From an uncultured Clostridia bacterium (lineage in GTDB: Bacteria > Bacillota > Clostridia > TANB77 > CAG-508), in contig CANRGE010000007.1 of NCBI GenBank assembly GCA_947630065.1, forward strand, positions 1 through 63,127: 63,127 nt of DNA, given 5' to 3'. The notes beneath the pieces are model-generated. The model made no database searches. It was not told the origin of the DNA and was given only the letters and a program-made list of their open reading frames with translations. This document shows, in pieces, positions 32,065-41,519 of this stretch. Both the position numbers and the translations under genes were made by a program. Numbering within the stretch: position 1 is the first letter of the stretch; every line of letters starts with the position of its first letter.

Positions 32065-33437
32065 TTAATTTATAAGATTAATTTTAGTAGAAACTATTAA
32101 ATCTTTTTCTATATATTTTTCTATTATCTTTGTTAATCCTTCATTACTTCTATTATGTACATTTAATGCATATGTACTATTATCTCCTGTTCCATTTACA
32201 AAATTATTAATCTTATAAACATTTATATTCTTAGGAGTCCTTCCTTCTACTCCTCCTAACCATGTTTCAATTTGTTTAATATCTATCTCTGTTTCTAAAT
32301 CTATAATAAATCTACTCCATGAATCTACATCATTTTCTGTAGCCGGACATAAAAAAATCGTTGAATTTTGTCCTCCTTCTGAATTTGAAGTATAACTTGT
32401 TGCCCCATCATTTAAATTTGTATAATTCCAATATCTTACATCTGTCCAATACGTAGATTTTCCTTTTGTTATACTATCATATTCTAAATCAGATAAAACT
32501 TTATAATTTGACCTTTCATTATAATTATCATAAACTTTTAATTCATTAATACATGCTCCTACGCCTGAATAATGATCTTTTACTTCTACTATTGCATATC
32601 TTGTTTTAAGTGAATTACTATCTTCTAAAAAATCAATCCATATTGGAAATGCTTTTTCTTCTTCTATATCTATTTGACCAATTTTAGTTAAATTTTCATT
32701 GTTTCTTTCTTTAATATTTTTATAATATGTGCTATTTTCATCTATTCCATCTATAAAATCTCTGACACTATAAATAGTTATTTTTTTAGGTGTTCTTCCC
32801 TCAACATCCCCTACATTAGTTCTAATTTGTTTTATTTCAACGTAGTCTCCAAAGTCAATCACAAATCTGCTCCATGAATCTACATCATTTCCTGTAGCTG
32901 GATATAAAAAAATCGTTGAATTTTGTCCTCCTTCTGAATTTGAAGTATAACTTGTTGCTCCATCATTTAAATTTGTATAATTCCAATACCTTGTTTCAGT
33001 CCAATATGTAGATTTTCCTTTTGTTATACTATCATATTCTAACTCGGATAAAACTTTATAATCAATTTTTTCATTATTTTTATTAAAAAATGTTAGTTCA
33101 TTAATACATGCTCCTGCTCCTGTGTAATGACCATTTACTTCTATTATTATATATCTAATTCTACCATCTGTCTTATTGTCGGTACTTTTACTTATACTAT
33201 TTTCATACTCTCTCAATAACTCCTTTTCTTTTTCATATGCATTTTTATATTTATCTACTGCATACTCTGCACCTTTTAATATGCCATTTTCACCTAATGC
33301 AAAGTTTATTGTTATTCCTGCTAAAATTAATAATATTATTACCGTTATTATTAATGCTATTAGTGTTATTCCTTTTTTATATTTACCGTGCGTGCGTGTA
33401 TGTGTGTTACAACCTCTAAGCTTTTTCTACTTTTCAT
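32065..33437 (-). CDS. pilin-like protein F with duplicated C-terminal domain
   Basis: ATG at 33435-33437; leader M-K-S-R-K-S-L-E-V-V-T then an interrupted, decayed CA tract. The Gly codon of G-I-T-L-I-A-L-I-I-T-V starts at 33372, 65 bases from the start, so this frame stops at GAA-TAA before the segment. Relative to leader E it lacks one base after K-S. From Gly the frame is intact to 32065 (435 residues, no extra base at A-L-G-E-N-G). The stalk is a variant (D-K-Y-K-N-A-Y-E-K-E-K-E-L-L). Two ~150-residue near-duplicate domains follow, each with Y-I-I-I-E-V-N-G-H-Y-like and Y-W-N-Y-T-N-L-N-D-G-A-T-S-Y-T motifs and W-S-R-F-V/I-I-D. This resembles a discoidin/carbohydrate-binding beta-sandwich, an inference only. 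The long body is intact, so an ON state or another start probably exists. Confidence 0.7.
33388..33408 (-). repeat. degenerate CA tract in leader of gene F
   Basis: The equivalent of the CA tract, broken by substitutions (CGTGCGTGCGTGTATGTGTG on the plus strand), so slippage should be much slower than in the other cassettes. Confidence 0.8.
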
Positions 33438-33460
33438 TTGTATTGCCCCTTTTTTTCTAC

Positions 33461-33488
33461 TTTATATTGCCTATCATAGCCTAATCAA
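33461..33488 (-). promoter_or_regulatory. promoter of gene F
   Basis: TTGATT (33483-33488), 16-base spacer, TATAAA (33461-33466) on the minus strand. Confidence 0.5.
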
Positions 33489-33503
33489 ATTTTTATCTTC
33501 TAA

Positions 33504-33532
33504 AAATAGCCATTAATAGCTATTTTTTTAAT
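33504..33532 (-). terminator. terminator after hpf
   Basis: AAAATAGC/GCTATTTT inverted repeat with a short loop and T-run on the minus strand, in the 180-base gap between hpf and gene F. Confidence 0.6.
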
Positions 33533-33620
33533 TATCTCTATCAATGGCTCACTTCCATTTATTAATAGCGAATTTATTTTTAATCAGACTATCATTGAAT
33601 CTGCTTAGTTATGTTTATTT

Positions 33621-34151
33621 TTATGCTTCTGGTTCTACTATTCCATAATTTTTAGAATCTTTTAGTTTGAATAATACATTTACTTTGTTTGTATCTATAT
33701 TTATAAATGTATAGAATAAGTCTTGTTTTTCTTCTAATTTTATTATTGCATCTTCTATAGCCATTGGTCTTATTTCATAATATAGTGTTTTTATTACTTC
33801 ATTTTCTATTGTAGTTTTTTCGCTTGTACTAGCTACTTCTACTTGTTTTAATGAGTCATCTCTATTCATTCTATCTTTTTTTGTTTTCATTTTTCTAATT
33901 TGACCTTCTAATATATCTATGTCTTTATCTATCGCTGCATATAAGTCTTTATGAGCTGTAACAGCTTTATAAATATCTCCTGTTACATTAACAAGCATTT
34001 CTGCTATTTGTTCATTTCTTTCACATTTAATTGTTGCTGTAACATCAAATTCTTCTCCAAAATATTTTACTAATCTTTCAACTTTTTTTTCTACATATTC
34101 TTTTATTGCATCTGTAGCTTTTAAATCTTTTCCTGTTATTTTTATATTCAT
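33621..34151 (-). CDS. hpf: ribosome hibernation promoting factor, long form
   Basis: 176 residues, i.e. the long HPF type. The N-terminal RaiA/YfiA domain (residues 1-~100: M-N-I-K-I-T-G-K-D-L-K-A-T-D-A-I, D-K-D-I-D-I-L-E-G-Q-I-R-K) binds the decoding centre. The C-terminal domain (~120-176: P-M-A-I-E-D-A-I-I-K-L-E-E) dimerises to form 100S ribosomes. Confidence 0.95.
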   Translation of the reverse strand: MNIKITGKDLKATDAIKEYVEKKVERLVKYFGEEFDVTATIKCERNEQIAEMLVNVTGDIYKAVTAHKDLYAAIDKDIDILEGQIRKMKTKKDRMNRDDSLKQVEVASTSEKTTIENEVIKTLYYEIRPMAIEDAIIKLEEKQDLFYTFINIDTNKVNVLFKLKDSKNYGIVEPEA

Positions 34152-34233
34152 AACTATCTCTTCCTTTCATTTTTCACTTATTGTATCGTGTATATCGGCA
34201 TTATATACTATATTATTTTTTTTTGCAACCATG

Positions 34234-34406
34234 TTTTTTATATAATAGGAAAGTTCTACTTTCCTATTATATAAAAAATAACATTGCACAGAAAATTTAC
34301 TTAGTAAATTTTCGCGTCAACAAATCTTTACGCTTCTTTGAGACCTTGAATTTAGATAGCAAACTTTAAGATATAGAGAAAAGGTCTCGCGAAGCGAGAT
34401 TTGTTC
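34234..34406 (-). repeat. dispersed structured repeat, copy 4 (full length)
   Basis: Full-length minus-orientation copy from the A/T palindrome (34234-34276) to the TCTCGCGAAGCGAGA hairpin; it ends at the recO stop codon. Confidence 0.9.
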
Positions 34407-35139
34407 TTATGAAAAAATTGTTTCCATCTTATAATCTTTTTCTAGTTTTTCATTCAAATATAACTTAGATATTATTTGCAATTCTCGTATACAATTTTCT
34501 GATATATTAAATGAAAATAGTTTTTTTGGCGGTGCTAGTACTATATATTTTATTGCATCTAAAGTTCCTTGTGAAATTTGAATAACTCCTTTATCTTGTT
34601 TAGCACATGCACCGCATTTTAGTCCATTATCTCTTATGCTAAAATACATTAAGTCATTATTAGTTTTGCATATTTTACATTCACTTATTTCTGGAGTAAA
34701 TCCTAATATGCATAATAATCTAATTTTAAATATAGAAATTACTAAATCTATATTTTTATCTGTTTGCGATATTGTATATAAAGTATTTAAAAACAATTGT
34801 AATACCTTATATGAATTCTCATTTTCATTTGTTACATCATTAATAATTTTCGTAATATATGTAGCATATTGCAATTTTTCTAAATCTGTTCTTAAATTGT
34901 AAAACATTTCTATTGTTTCACACGAATTTATATTATATGTATTTGTTCCTTTATATAACATGTATTCTCCAAAGCATAAAAACTGCGTGCCTGCAAGCAG
35001 TGCACTTTTAGGTCTTCTCGCACCTTTTGCAGCGCACGCAATTTTTCCGTAATCCTGGGGTAAGCATTGTTAGCATTTTATCATAGTCTCCCATATTACT
35101 TTCCCATGTTATTATTCCATTCGTTTTTAGTGTCCCCAT
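34407..35139 (-). pseudogene. recO: DNA repair protein RecO, interrupted by a one-base frameshift
   Basis: RecO helps RecFOR load RecA at gaps. The start is the ATG at 35137-35139, inside yqzL: M-G-T-L-K-T-N-G-I-I-T-W-E-S-N-M-G-D-Y-D-K-M-L-T-M-L-T-P. The frame then shifts near 35054: the DNA has CCAGGATTAC where T-P-D-Y-G-K would need CCAGATTAC. One base on, Y-G-K-I-A-C-A-A-K-G-A-R-R-P-K-S-A-L-L-A-G and the rest (OB-fold end, helical domain, zinc finger C-K-I-C...C-G-A-C) continue to 34407. Without the extra base it would be 243 residues, normal for RecO. Either a real mutation or a sequencing error. Confidence 0.85.
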
Positions 35140-35248
35140 TTTCTTCACCATTTATATTTTCTTCTATATTTTTTACTTTAACTAATTCTAAAAATGTATT
35201 TATATCCCCTGTATTTTTGAAGGTATTCCATGCAATTTGTTTTATCAT
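35096..35248 (-). CDS. yqzL: YqzL family small protein
   Basis: 50 residues: M-I-K-Q-I-A-W-N-T-F-K-N-T-G-D-I-N-T-F-L-E-L, matching the YqzL signature (a W-x-x-F-x-x-T-G-x-x-x-x-F/Y-L pattern), with an acidic tail. In B. subtilis yqzL lies between era and recO, as here. ATG at 35246-35248 after AGGAG. Its 3' end overlaps the start of recO by 44 bases in another frame. Function unknown. Confidence 0.85.
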   Translation of the reverse strand: MIKQIAWNTFKNTGDINTFLELVKVKNIEENINGEENGDTKNEWNNNMGK

Positions 35249-35304
35249 ATAAATCATCTCCTTATACCTTATTATCTTTTGTATTTTGAAAATTTATTCA
35301 TAGT

Positions 35305-36210
35305 TTAATTATTAAACTTAAATTTTTTAACAATAGAATCTTGATCTTGCCAATCTTGCCTTACTTTAACCCAAGTTTTTAAATTTATTTTTGTTCCTAA
35401 CATTTTTTCTAAATCTTGACGCGCATATGTTCCTATTCTTTTTAGCATTTCTCCATTTTTTCCAATAATTATTCCTTTATGAGAATTCCTTAAACAATAA
35501 ATAGTAGCTTCTATATCATATATTTCTTCATCATTTTTATTTAATCTTGATTCCATTTTTTCAATTTCTACATATAATCCATGTGGTACTTCATCATCTA
35601 GAAGTTTCAATGCTTTTTCTCTTATTACCTCTTCTGCTAATTGTCTCATAGTTTGATCTGTATATTCATCTATATCATAATACGCAGGTCCTGGTTTTAA
35701 TAATTTTTCAATTTCATCTAATAATATATTCGTTTTATCATTTTTAAGTGCAGATATTGGTACTACTGCTGAAAAATTATATTCTCTACTGTACATGGAT
35801 ATTAGCTCTAATAACTTTTCTTTTTTTATTAAATCAATTTTATTTATTACTAAAATTGTCTTCTTTTTTGCCTCTTTTATTTTTTCTAATATTATTCTAT
35901 CTCCTTTTCCAATTCCAGAACTTGTTGCTTCTATTAAAAATAATACAAAATCTACTTCTGTTACACTTCCAAATGCTGTTTCTAACATTGTTTCTCCAAG
36001 TTTTGTTTTTGGTTTATGTATTCCTGGAGTATCTATGAATATAATTTGAGAGTTTGGTCTATTCACAATAGCTCTTATTGCTGTTCTTGTAGTTTGTGGT
36101 TTATTAGTCATTATTGCTACTTTTTCTCCCACGAGTGAATTAATTAATGTAGATTTTCCCACATTTGTTCTTCCTATTATTGCTCCAAATCCAGATTTAA
36201 ATTCTGCCAT
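35305..36210 (-). CDS. era: GTPase Era
   Basis: 301 residues. G1 G-R-T-N-V-G-K-S-T-L (usually G-R-P-N), G2 region T-T-R, G3 D-T-P-G-I-H-K-P, G4 N-K-I-D-L, and a C-terminal KH domain with G-K-N-G-E-M-L-K-R-I-G. Era binds the 16S rRNA 3' end and is needed for 30S maturation. It is followed by yqzL and recO. Confidence 0.97.
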   Translation of the reverse strand: MAEFKSGFGAIIGRTNVGKSTLINSLVGEKVAIMTNKPQTTRTAIRAIVNRPNSQIIFIDTPGIHKPKTKLGETMLETAFGSVTEVDFVLFLIEATSSGIGKGDRIILEKIKEAKKKTILVINKIDLIKKEKLLELISMYSREYNFSAVVPISALKNDKTNILLDEIEKLLKPGPAYYDIDEYTDQTMRQLAEEVIREKALKLLDDEVPHGLYVEIEKMESRLNKNDEEIYDIEATIYCLRNSHKGIIIGKNGEMLKRIGTYARQDLEKMLGTKINLKTWVKVRQDWQDQDSIVKKFKFNN

Positions 36211-36412
36211 AACATTTCCTTTCTATTTTATTTTTATTATATATATTATTTTATACTATTTTTGTAGAATATTGTAAAGAAATTTTTGTTTTTTTGTTAT
36301 CATTTTCCCTTGACTTTTTAAAATTTTTAAAAATATAGTATATAATTTTTTGTATTTTTCTTTTCAAACAATTAAATGGTAGAGTTCTCCCTACCATCCA
36401 ATGTTTAAATTA

Positions 36413-37474
36413 TTATTCTATAACTACTTTTGCATCTATTGGGCAAATTTGTACAAATGTATTCCCATCATTTACATTTATTACTTTTCCTGTCAAATCT
36501 TTATATGTAGTCTTATCTGTTCTAGAATTTTTGATACACATTATTTTTATTGCCTTTCCATTAGTAATATAGTATCCATCTAAAGTTCCTACATTATTTA
36601 ATCCTTGTCTTCCTACATTATCTTTATCTGCTAAAGTATAATTTTTCGCAAAAGTTATTATTATATTTTTTGTAGATATAGTTTCATCTGTATCCCAGTC
36701 TTTTTGTTTTACTTTTTTTGAATATCTTTCATACATTTTTGTTGTTTCATTATACTCATAGCTTACTGTGTTTGATGTTGAATATGGTATTGATATTTTA
36801 GTTGCATTTTGTCCTTCTTCTAAATTAACTTCTTCTGCTTTATAGTTTAATATACTTTTATCACTAGAAGTTGTTCTATACCCTTTTCTCTTTGCTATAT
36901 TTAAAATATTTTCTGTTGATGTTACTACATTGTGAGGTGATGACTTATCTTTAACTCTCCAAAATTCTTTACTACTTTCAGATATTCCATTTATATTATT
37001 AACATTATATGTAGATATATCTGATTCTGCTTGTGGACTCCATCCATAATGAACATATATAGCGTCATTTTCTAATGCATAATCTAAGAAATAATGTCTT
37101 GAACTTCTTATTGGACCAATTTTTTCTAAATTTTGTCCTTTAAATAGTGCCATTAACCTTGTTTCTCCACCTTCTACAATTATTTCATATACCATATATG
37201 CATTATTTAATCCAGCTTGTGGCCATGCTGATTTATGGTTATCTATCATAACTGCTATTGGTCTATCTACACCTTTATATATATTTATAGTTTTTTCTAC
37301 TTCTTTAATTTGCTCATAATTATTTGTTAATTCTTCCCCTGCTATAGAGTTTACTTGTTTTTGTTGATTAACGTTTTGTGAACCAATAAGAATTTTTATT
37401 CCTAATAATGTTAGCGCTATTATTATTAATACAACCAGAGATATTACAAGTATTTTTACTTCTTTTTCTTCCAT
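36413..37474 (-). CDS. DUF3048 domain protein (YerB-like), membrane anchored
   Basis: 353 residues. One N-terminal membrane segment (residues ~8-28) without a lipobox Cys. The extracytoplasmic part begins R-P-I-A-V-M-I-D-N-H-K-S-A-W-P-Q-A-G-L-N-N-A-Y-M-V-Y-E-I-I-V-E-G-G, the hallmark of DUF3048, followed by I-G-P-I-R-S-S-R-H-Y-F. The C-terminal DUF3048_C ends V-Q-I-C-P-I-D. Common in spore-forming Firmicutes; function not established. Confidence 0.88.
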   Translation of the reverse strand: MEEKEVKILVISLVVLIIIALTLLGIKILIGSQNVNQQKQVNSIAGEELTNNYEQIKEVEKTINIYKGVDRPIAVMIDNHKSAWPQAGLNNAYMVYEIIVEGGETRLMALFKGQNLEKIGPIRSSRHYFLDYALENDAIYVHYGWSPQAESDISTYNVNNINGISESSKEFWRVKDKSSPHNVVTSTENILNIAKRKGYRTTSSDKSILNYKAEEVNLEEGQNATKISIPYSTSNTVSYEYNETTKMYERYSKKVKQKDWDTDETISTKNIIITFAKNYTLADKDNVGRQGLNNVGTLDGYYITNGKAIKIMCIKNSRTDKTTYKDLTGKVINVNDGNTFVQICPIDAKVVIE

Positions 37475-37522
37475 ATTTACATATTTCCTTTCTTATGTAC
37501 ATTTTTTATTTTATAACAAAAT

Positions 37523-38275
37523 TCAATTACTTATATATAATATTACAAGTCCATATAAAAGTATTACTACTAATATTCCTACAAGTGCTCCTGTGAAAAT
37601 TTCTGTTTTGGTTCTTTGTTTATTTTCATACCTATTGATACATATTATTATTGCTAATACCAAAGCTAGTGTAAATATAACTACATTTCTTGTTGACAAC
37701 CATATAATTGTTGCTATTGCAAAGGCTATTGCAGACTGCCCACTTGGCTTAAAATTATTAATAGATTTATTCTTACTAGTTGTAATTGCAGATTTTAGTG
37801 CTACTATTGCTATTATTGTTATAATTAAGGCAACAAATGCTAAATGAATAGGCGATTTTGCTATTTCATCTATTAGTTTTGTACCAATAGTACTTATTTT
37901 TTCAAAAAACAGAAAATAAGCAACTATAAGTGCATTTATTGCAGATAATACAACTGCTCCAGCACCTACATCTTTTGCTATTTTTGCTTTTGGATGATAT
38001 AAGTCTGTATATAAATCTACAACTGTTTCTATTGCTGTATTAATCATTTCTGCTATTATAACTAGCACAACTGTAAACATTAAGCACAAAAATTCTGCTT
38101 TGTTTAAATCGAAAAACAAACTTACTATCATTACTATTACTGCTATTAACAATTGTTTTTTTATATTTGTTTGAGTTGTTACTGCATATATTATACCATT
38201 AAATGCATTTTCACATGCTTCTAGAAAGTTGCCATTTTTTATTTTTTCTTCTTTTTTCATTATTAATGGATACAT
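37523..38275 (-). CDS. diacylglycerol/undecaprenol kinase fused to a degenerate PAP2-like domain
   Basis: 250 residues. The first ~130 form a DgkA-type membrane kinase (N-A-F-N-G-I near 26, then A-E-M-I-N-T-A-I-E-T-V-V-D near 90). The second half resembles a PAP2 lipid phosphatase (K-P-S-G-Q-S-A-I-A-F-A), but the expected His of P-S-G-H is Gln and the third catalytic motif is not evident. It could recycle undecaprenol by phosphorylation. The first ATG is used here; a second ATG at codon 6 is possible. It follows ybeY by 20 bases. Confidence 0.75.
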   Translation of the reverse strand: MYPLIMKKEEKIKNGNFLEACENAFNGIIYAVTTQTNIKKQLLIAVIVMIVSLFFDLNKAEFLCLMFTVVLVIIAEMINTAIETVVDLYTDLYHPKAKIAKDVGAGAVVLSAINALIVAYFLFFEKISTIGTKLIDEIAKSPIHLAFVALIITIIAIVALKSAITTSKNKSINNFKPSGQSAIAFAIATIIWLSTRNVVIFTLALVLAIIICINRYENKQRTKTEIFTGALVGILVVILLYGLVILYISN

Positions 38276-38295
38276 CCTTTCTAATTTGAAAATTA

Positions 38296-38778
38296 CTAGA
38301 CTCTTGTTATATTTAATTTTGTTAATACATCTTCTTCTTTTTGTCTCATTATTTTTTTATCTTCTACTTCTATATGATCATATCCCATTAAATGATAAAA
38401 TCCATGTACTAGCATATATGCAAACTCTCTTTGAAATGCATGTCCATATTCGTCTGCTTGTTTATATACTCTTTCAATTGATATTATTATATCTCCCATA
38501 ACTTCGTGCACTATGCTTGCTTTACTTTCTTTTAATTGTTCCATTTCTTCTTTTTCAAACATAGGAAAAGATAATACATCAGTTTCTTTATCTATATTTC
38601 TATATTGTTTGTTTATTTTTTGAATATTTACTGGATTAGTTAAAATTACATTAATATATAAATTTTTATTAACTAAGTTTTCTTCTTCAAAACATTTTTT
38701 CAAAACACTTTCTACTTCGTGTATATACTCATCATTTTTTTCTATATCTAAAAAATTTACTTCTACTAATTTTTCCAT
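38296..38778 (-). CDS. ybeY: endoribonuclease YbeY (16S rRNA maturation)
   Basis: 160 residues. The zinc site H-G-F-Y-H-L-M-G-Y-D-H near residue 125 is the diagnostic H-x3-H-x5-H motif, preceded by G-D-I-I-I-S-I-E and D-V-L-S-F-P-M. It acts in 16S 3' end processing and ribosome quality control. It lies in the usual yqf cluster (yqfC-yqfD-...-ybeY-dgkA-...-era). Confidence 0.96.
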   Translation of the reverse strand: MEKLVEVNFLDIEKNDEYIHEVESVLKKCFEEENLVNKNLYINVILTNPVNIQKINKQYRNIDKETDVLSFPMFEKEEMEQLKESKASIVHEVMGDIIISIERVYKQADEYGHAFQREFAYMLVHGFYHLMGYDHIEVEDKKIMRQKEEDVLTKLNITRV

Positions 38779-38797
38779 TGCTATCCCTTATATTTAA

Positions 38798-40003
38798 TTA
38801 TTTTGCTATTATTTTCTTTTTTTCTAGCTTTCCGTTTATTGTTTTGTATTTGTTAGGAATACATCTCATAACTCCTAACTCTACAAGTTTATTTCTATAA
38901 TATTTTATAATTTCTTTATACTTTTCTTCATATTTTAATAAAGCTTTTAAATCATTTTTTATAAATAGTATTTCTTTTTGTTTTTGATATTCTTCTGGGT
39001 TTGTACTTTCTATTCTCTTTATTTGATTATATTCGGCCCAAAACTTCTTATATTCTTCTCTTGATGCTGGTTTATCCCAATAAATTTTAGTTGATAATAA
39101 TTTTATATTGTAATCTTCTATTAAGTTAATTAGCATTTGTTCTGCTTCTTTTTGCTTATTTATAGCTTTTGTATTTACTATTAATTCTCTTGTATCTTTT
39201 AGTAATTTAATATAACATTGTTCTGCAACTACAAGTGGCAAACTATGTGTAAATAATTTTCTACTTATTCCTAATAATGTTAATTTTTTATCTATTATAT
39301 CTCTATAATCTAATTTTCCAGCTAAGAATTTATTAAATTTTTCATAATCATCTGTTATTTCTGAATATATACTTTCTTTACTATTTTCAATTTTTATAGG
39401 CAATACTTGTATTATATACTCTTCTAATGTATCAAATATGTTATCGTAAATTGAGTTTTTTTCTTCTTTGCTCATATTATTATCTGATAATTGTATTGAA
39501 TAATTTTTTAGTATTCCTTTGTATAATACTTCCATTTTACTTGCATAAAAATTTTTATATTTTGCAATTAATTTTTCTTTATTTTGATTTATTGATTCAT
39601 AATCAAGTTCTATTAAAAATTTTTGTTTTCTATATTTATATTCTAAATATTGAGTTTCTTTCAAATGAATTACTGAATAATACTTAGAAAGTGCGTCTTT
39701 TTCAAATTCTGTTGCAGTATCATTTTTTACTTTTTTATATATAGAATCCATTATGTATTTATCTATAGCTTCTAGATACAATCCATACATATCTTCATAT
39801 TTTTTTGATAATATTTCTTTTTTATTAGTATCTTCTTCCTCTTCATAATTTTCAAACGCTTTTAGTAAATTGTTTCTCTTTACAGCTATAAGCATTCCAT
39901 TTATTCCTACTTTTGTAGGTATTAGTATTTTCGTAATAGTGCTTGTTAACTTTCCAAAAAAAGTTTGGTTTGCTTGTAATACTCTTAAGCTTTTTTCTGC
40001 CAT
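38798..40003 (-). CDS. unknown helical protein in the yqfD-ybeY cluster
   Basis: 401 residues from the ATG at 40001-40003, which has AAAGGA about 11 bases upstream. I do not recognise it. It is rich in Lys, Glu and Tyr with long predicted helices and no membrane segments beyond a weakly hydrophobic N-terminal stretch (T-K-I-L-I-P-T-K-V-G-I-N-G-M-L-I-A-V). No P-loop, catalytic motif or repeat is evident. It sits in the place normally held by phoH in the Firmicute yqfC-yqfD-phoH-ybeY order, 16 bases after yqfD, and seems to belong to that operon. Confidence 0.7.
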   Translation of the reverse strand: MAEKSLRVLQANQTFFGKLTSTITKILIPTKVGINGMLIAVKRNNLLKAFENYEEEEDTNKKEILSKKYEDMYGLYLEAIDKYIMDSIYKKVKNDTATEFEKDALSKYYSVIHLKETQYLEYKYRKQKFLIELDYESINQNKEKLIAKYKNFYASKMEVLYKGILKNYSIQLSDNNMSKEEKNSIYDNIFDTLEEYIIQVLPIKIENSKESIYSEITDDYEKFNKFLAGKLDYRDIIDKKLTLLGISRKLFTHSLPLVVAEQCYIKLLKDTRELIVNTKAINKQKEAEQMLINLIEDYNIKLLSTKIYWDKPASREEYKKFWAEYNQIKRIESTNPEEYQKQKEILFIKNDLKALLKYEEKYKEIIKYYRNKLVELGVMRCIPNKYKTINGKLEKKKIIAK

Positions 40004-40019
40004 AGTTTCTCTCATCCTT

Positions 40020-41204
40020 TCATAATATTATTTTTTCCTTAGTGCCTATATTTTCAAGTACCTCATATATTACTTCGACTTCTATTTGTTGTGTTTCTTG
40101 TTTAAAATTTACTTGTGTATTAACAATATTATTTACGTTCTCAATCTCTTTTTTTAACTCTTCTTCTAATTTATCTACCATTATTTGTTTTGCTTCTTCT
40201 GGTGTATATGTAACTTTTTTAGTATTTAGTTCTTTATATGTTGTTTTTCCAAATTCAATTGGAAAATAAAAATTTGAAAATATTTTTAGCCTTTTATTAT
40301 TACATATTGTATCATACTTTTGAAATTTTGGAATACTTTTAGTTAAATTTATTTTTAAATTATTCAAATTTATAAAATATGCATTTTGAATTTCTCCTGT
40401 TTCATACTTTTCTACTGTATTTAAATCCATTTTTTCCTTTTTTGAATACCAAATTTTAGCTTGTATTTCTCCTTTTGCATGTACATATCGTGTTCCTGTG
40501 TATTTTCCTTCTAACCATCCTGCAATTAAATTTGTTCCATTTTTAACTATGTCGCCTGGTTTTACCAATGCTGTACCATCTTGAACATTTATCTTGGTTA
40601 TTATTCCTTCTTTATTAGAAACAATATTGCAATATTCATTTTCATCTATTATATCTGGCTTTTTATCTGATTCTACTATCTCTACAATTGCATTTGTTCC
40701 TTTTAACTTTATTCCAATCCATGATATATCATTTCTTTCTAGCCTCATTTTATTAATAATTTCTTTTGTATTTAATTTGCTTTTTAATGTTCCAATTTTA
40801 AGTCCGTTTTCTTCTAATTTTTCTTGAATTTCACTTGTTGAAATTGTTTCATTTCCTATAATTTCTACATTCCAAATAAAGTTAGAAATTATAAATATAA
40901 ATAACAGAAATATTATAAATAATATAAAAAATGCTTTTCTCTTTTTATACTTATTTAATAAAAATGGGAAACCACTTTTATTTTGAATTTTTATTCTGCA
41001 TTTAGTGTTTCTTGAAATTTCTTTTACTTTCTTAAAATCTTTAATTCCTATATTGGCAATCATTATACTTGATTTTTTTCTTTTTATATTCCATAATAAT
41101 ATTTTTTTACTTATACATATATTTATAAATCGTTCTATGTAATACCCTTCTACACTTATAGTTACATAGCCTAATATAAAATTAAATAGTATTTTTAATA
41201 ACAT
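40020..41204 (-). CDS. yqfD: sporulation protein YqfD
   Basis: 394 residues from the ATG at 41202-41204; the GTG upstream is within the AAAGGGTG ribosome site. It has a basic N-terminal region, a membrane helix at residues ~90-112, then a large extracytoplasmic domain with N-V-E-I-I-G-N-E-T-I-S and V-S-N-K-E-G-I-I-T-K-I-N-V-Q-D-G-T-A-L-V-K-P-G-D-I-V. YqfD is a sigma-E-regulated sporulation protein made in the mother cell, always next to yqfC. Three bases before its ribosome-site GTG is the yqfC stop. Confidence 0.93.
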   Translation of the reverse strand: MLLKILFNFILGYVTISVEGYYIERFINICISKKILLWNIKRKKSSIMIANIGIKDFKKVKEISRNTKCRIKIQNKSGFPFLLNKYKKRKAFFILFIIFLLFIFIISNFIWNVEIIGNETISTSEIQEKLEENGLKIGTLKSKLNTKEIINKMRLERNDISWIGIKLKGTNAIVEIVESDKKPDIIDENEYCNIVSNKEGIITKINVQDGTALVKPGDIVKNGTNLIAGWLEGKYTGTRYVHAKGEIQAKIWYSKKEKMDLNTVEKYETGEIQNAYFINLNNLKINLTKSIPKFQKYDTICNNKRLKIFSNFYFPIEFGKTTYKELNTKKVTYTPEEAKQIMVDKLEEELKKEIENVNNIVNTQVNFKQETQQIEVEVIYEVLENIGTKEKIIL

Positions 41205-41216
41205 TATATTCACCCT

Positions 41217-41507
41217 TTATTCGTCTTCGTCTACTATGCTTTCAAAGTCAATACTGTCTATTTTTCCTAAAACCATAATGTCTTCTTTTGTCATTTCTTT
41301 TAATTTTAAATTAAATCCATTTATATTAATTGCTCCTATATATGTATTAATTTTTATATAAAAATCCTCATATTCTAAAATTGATTTATAATTTTCTATT
41401 AACATTTCATTAAAAGCTATTATAGTTATTTTCGGTTCATTGGATATAATTTCATTTGGTAATTCTAATATTTTGTTTATCTTATTTTTCTTATTGCTTT
41501 TTTTCAT
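41217..41507 (-). CDS. yqfC: sporulation protein YqfC
   Basis: 96 residues with the YabP/YqfC fold pattern: L-E-L-P-N-E-I-I-S-N-E-P-K-I-T-I, E-D-F-Y-I-K-I-N-T-Y-I-G-A-I-N-I-N-G and a short acidic tail. Family members are sporulation proteins (YabP, YqfC). It immediately precedes yqfD. Confidence 0.9.
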   Translation of the reverse strand: MKKSNKKNKINKILELPNEIISNEPKITIIAFNEMLIENYKSILEYEDFYIKINTYIGAININGFNLKLKEMTKEDIMVLGKIDSIDFESIVDEDE

Positions 41508-41519
41508 TTTCCCTCCACA

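Noticed and set aside
34975..35060. GC-richer stretch with a strong hairpin between yqzL and the apparent recO start, looking like an SRP or other small RNA
   Set aside because: In the next frame it encodes the conserved RecO segment Y-G-K-I-A-C-A-A-K-G-A-R-R-P-K-S, so it is frameshifted recO coding sequence.
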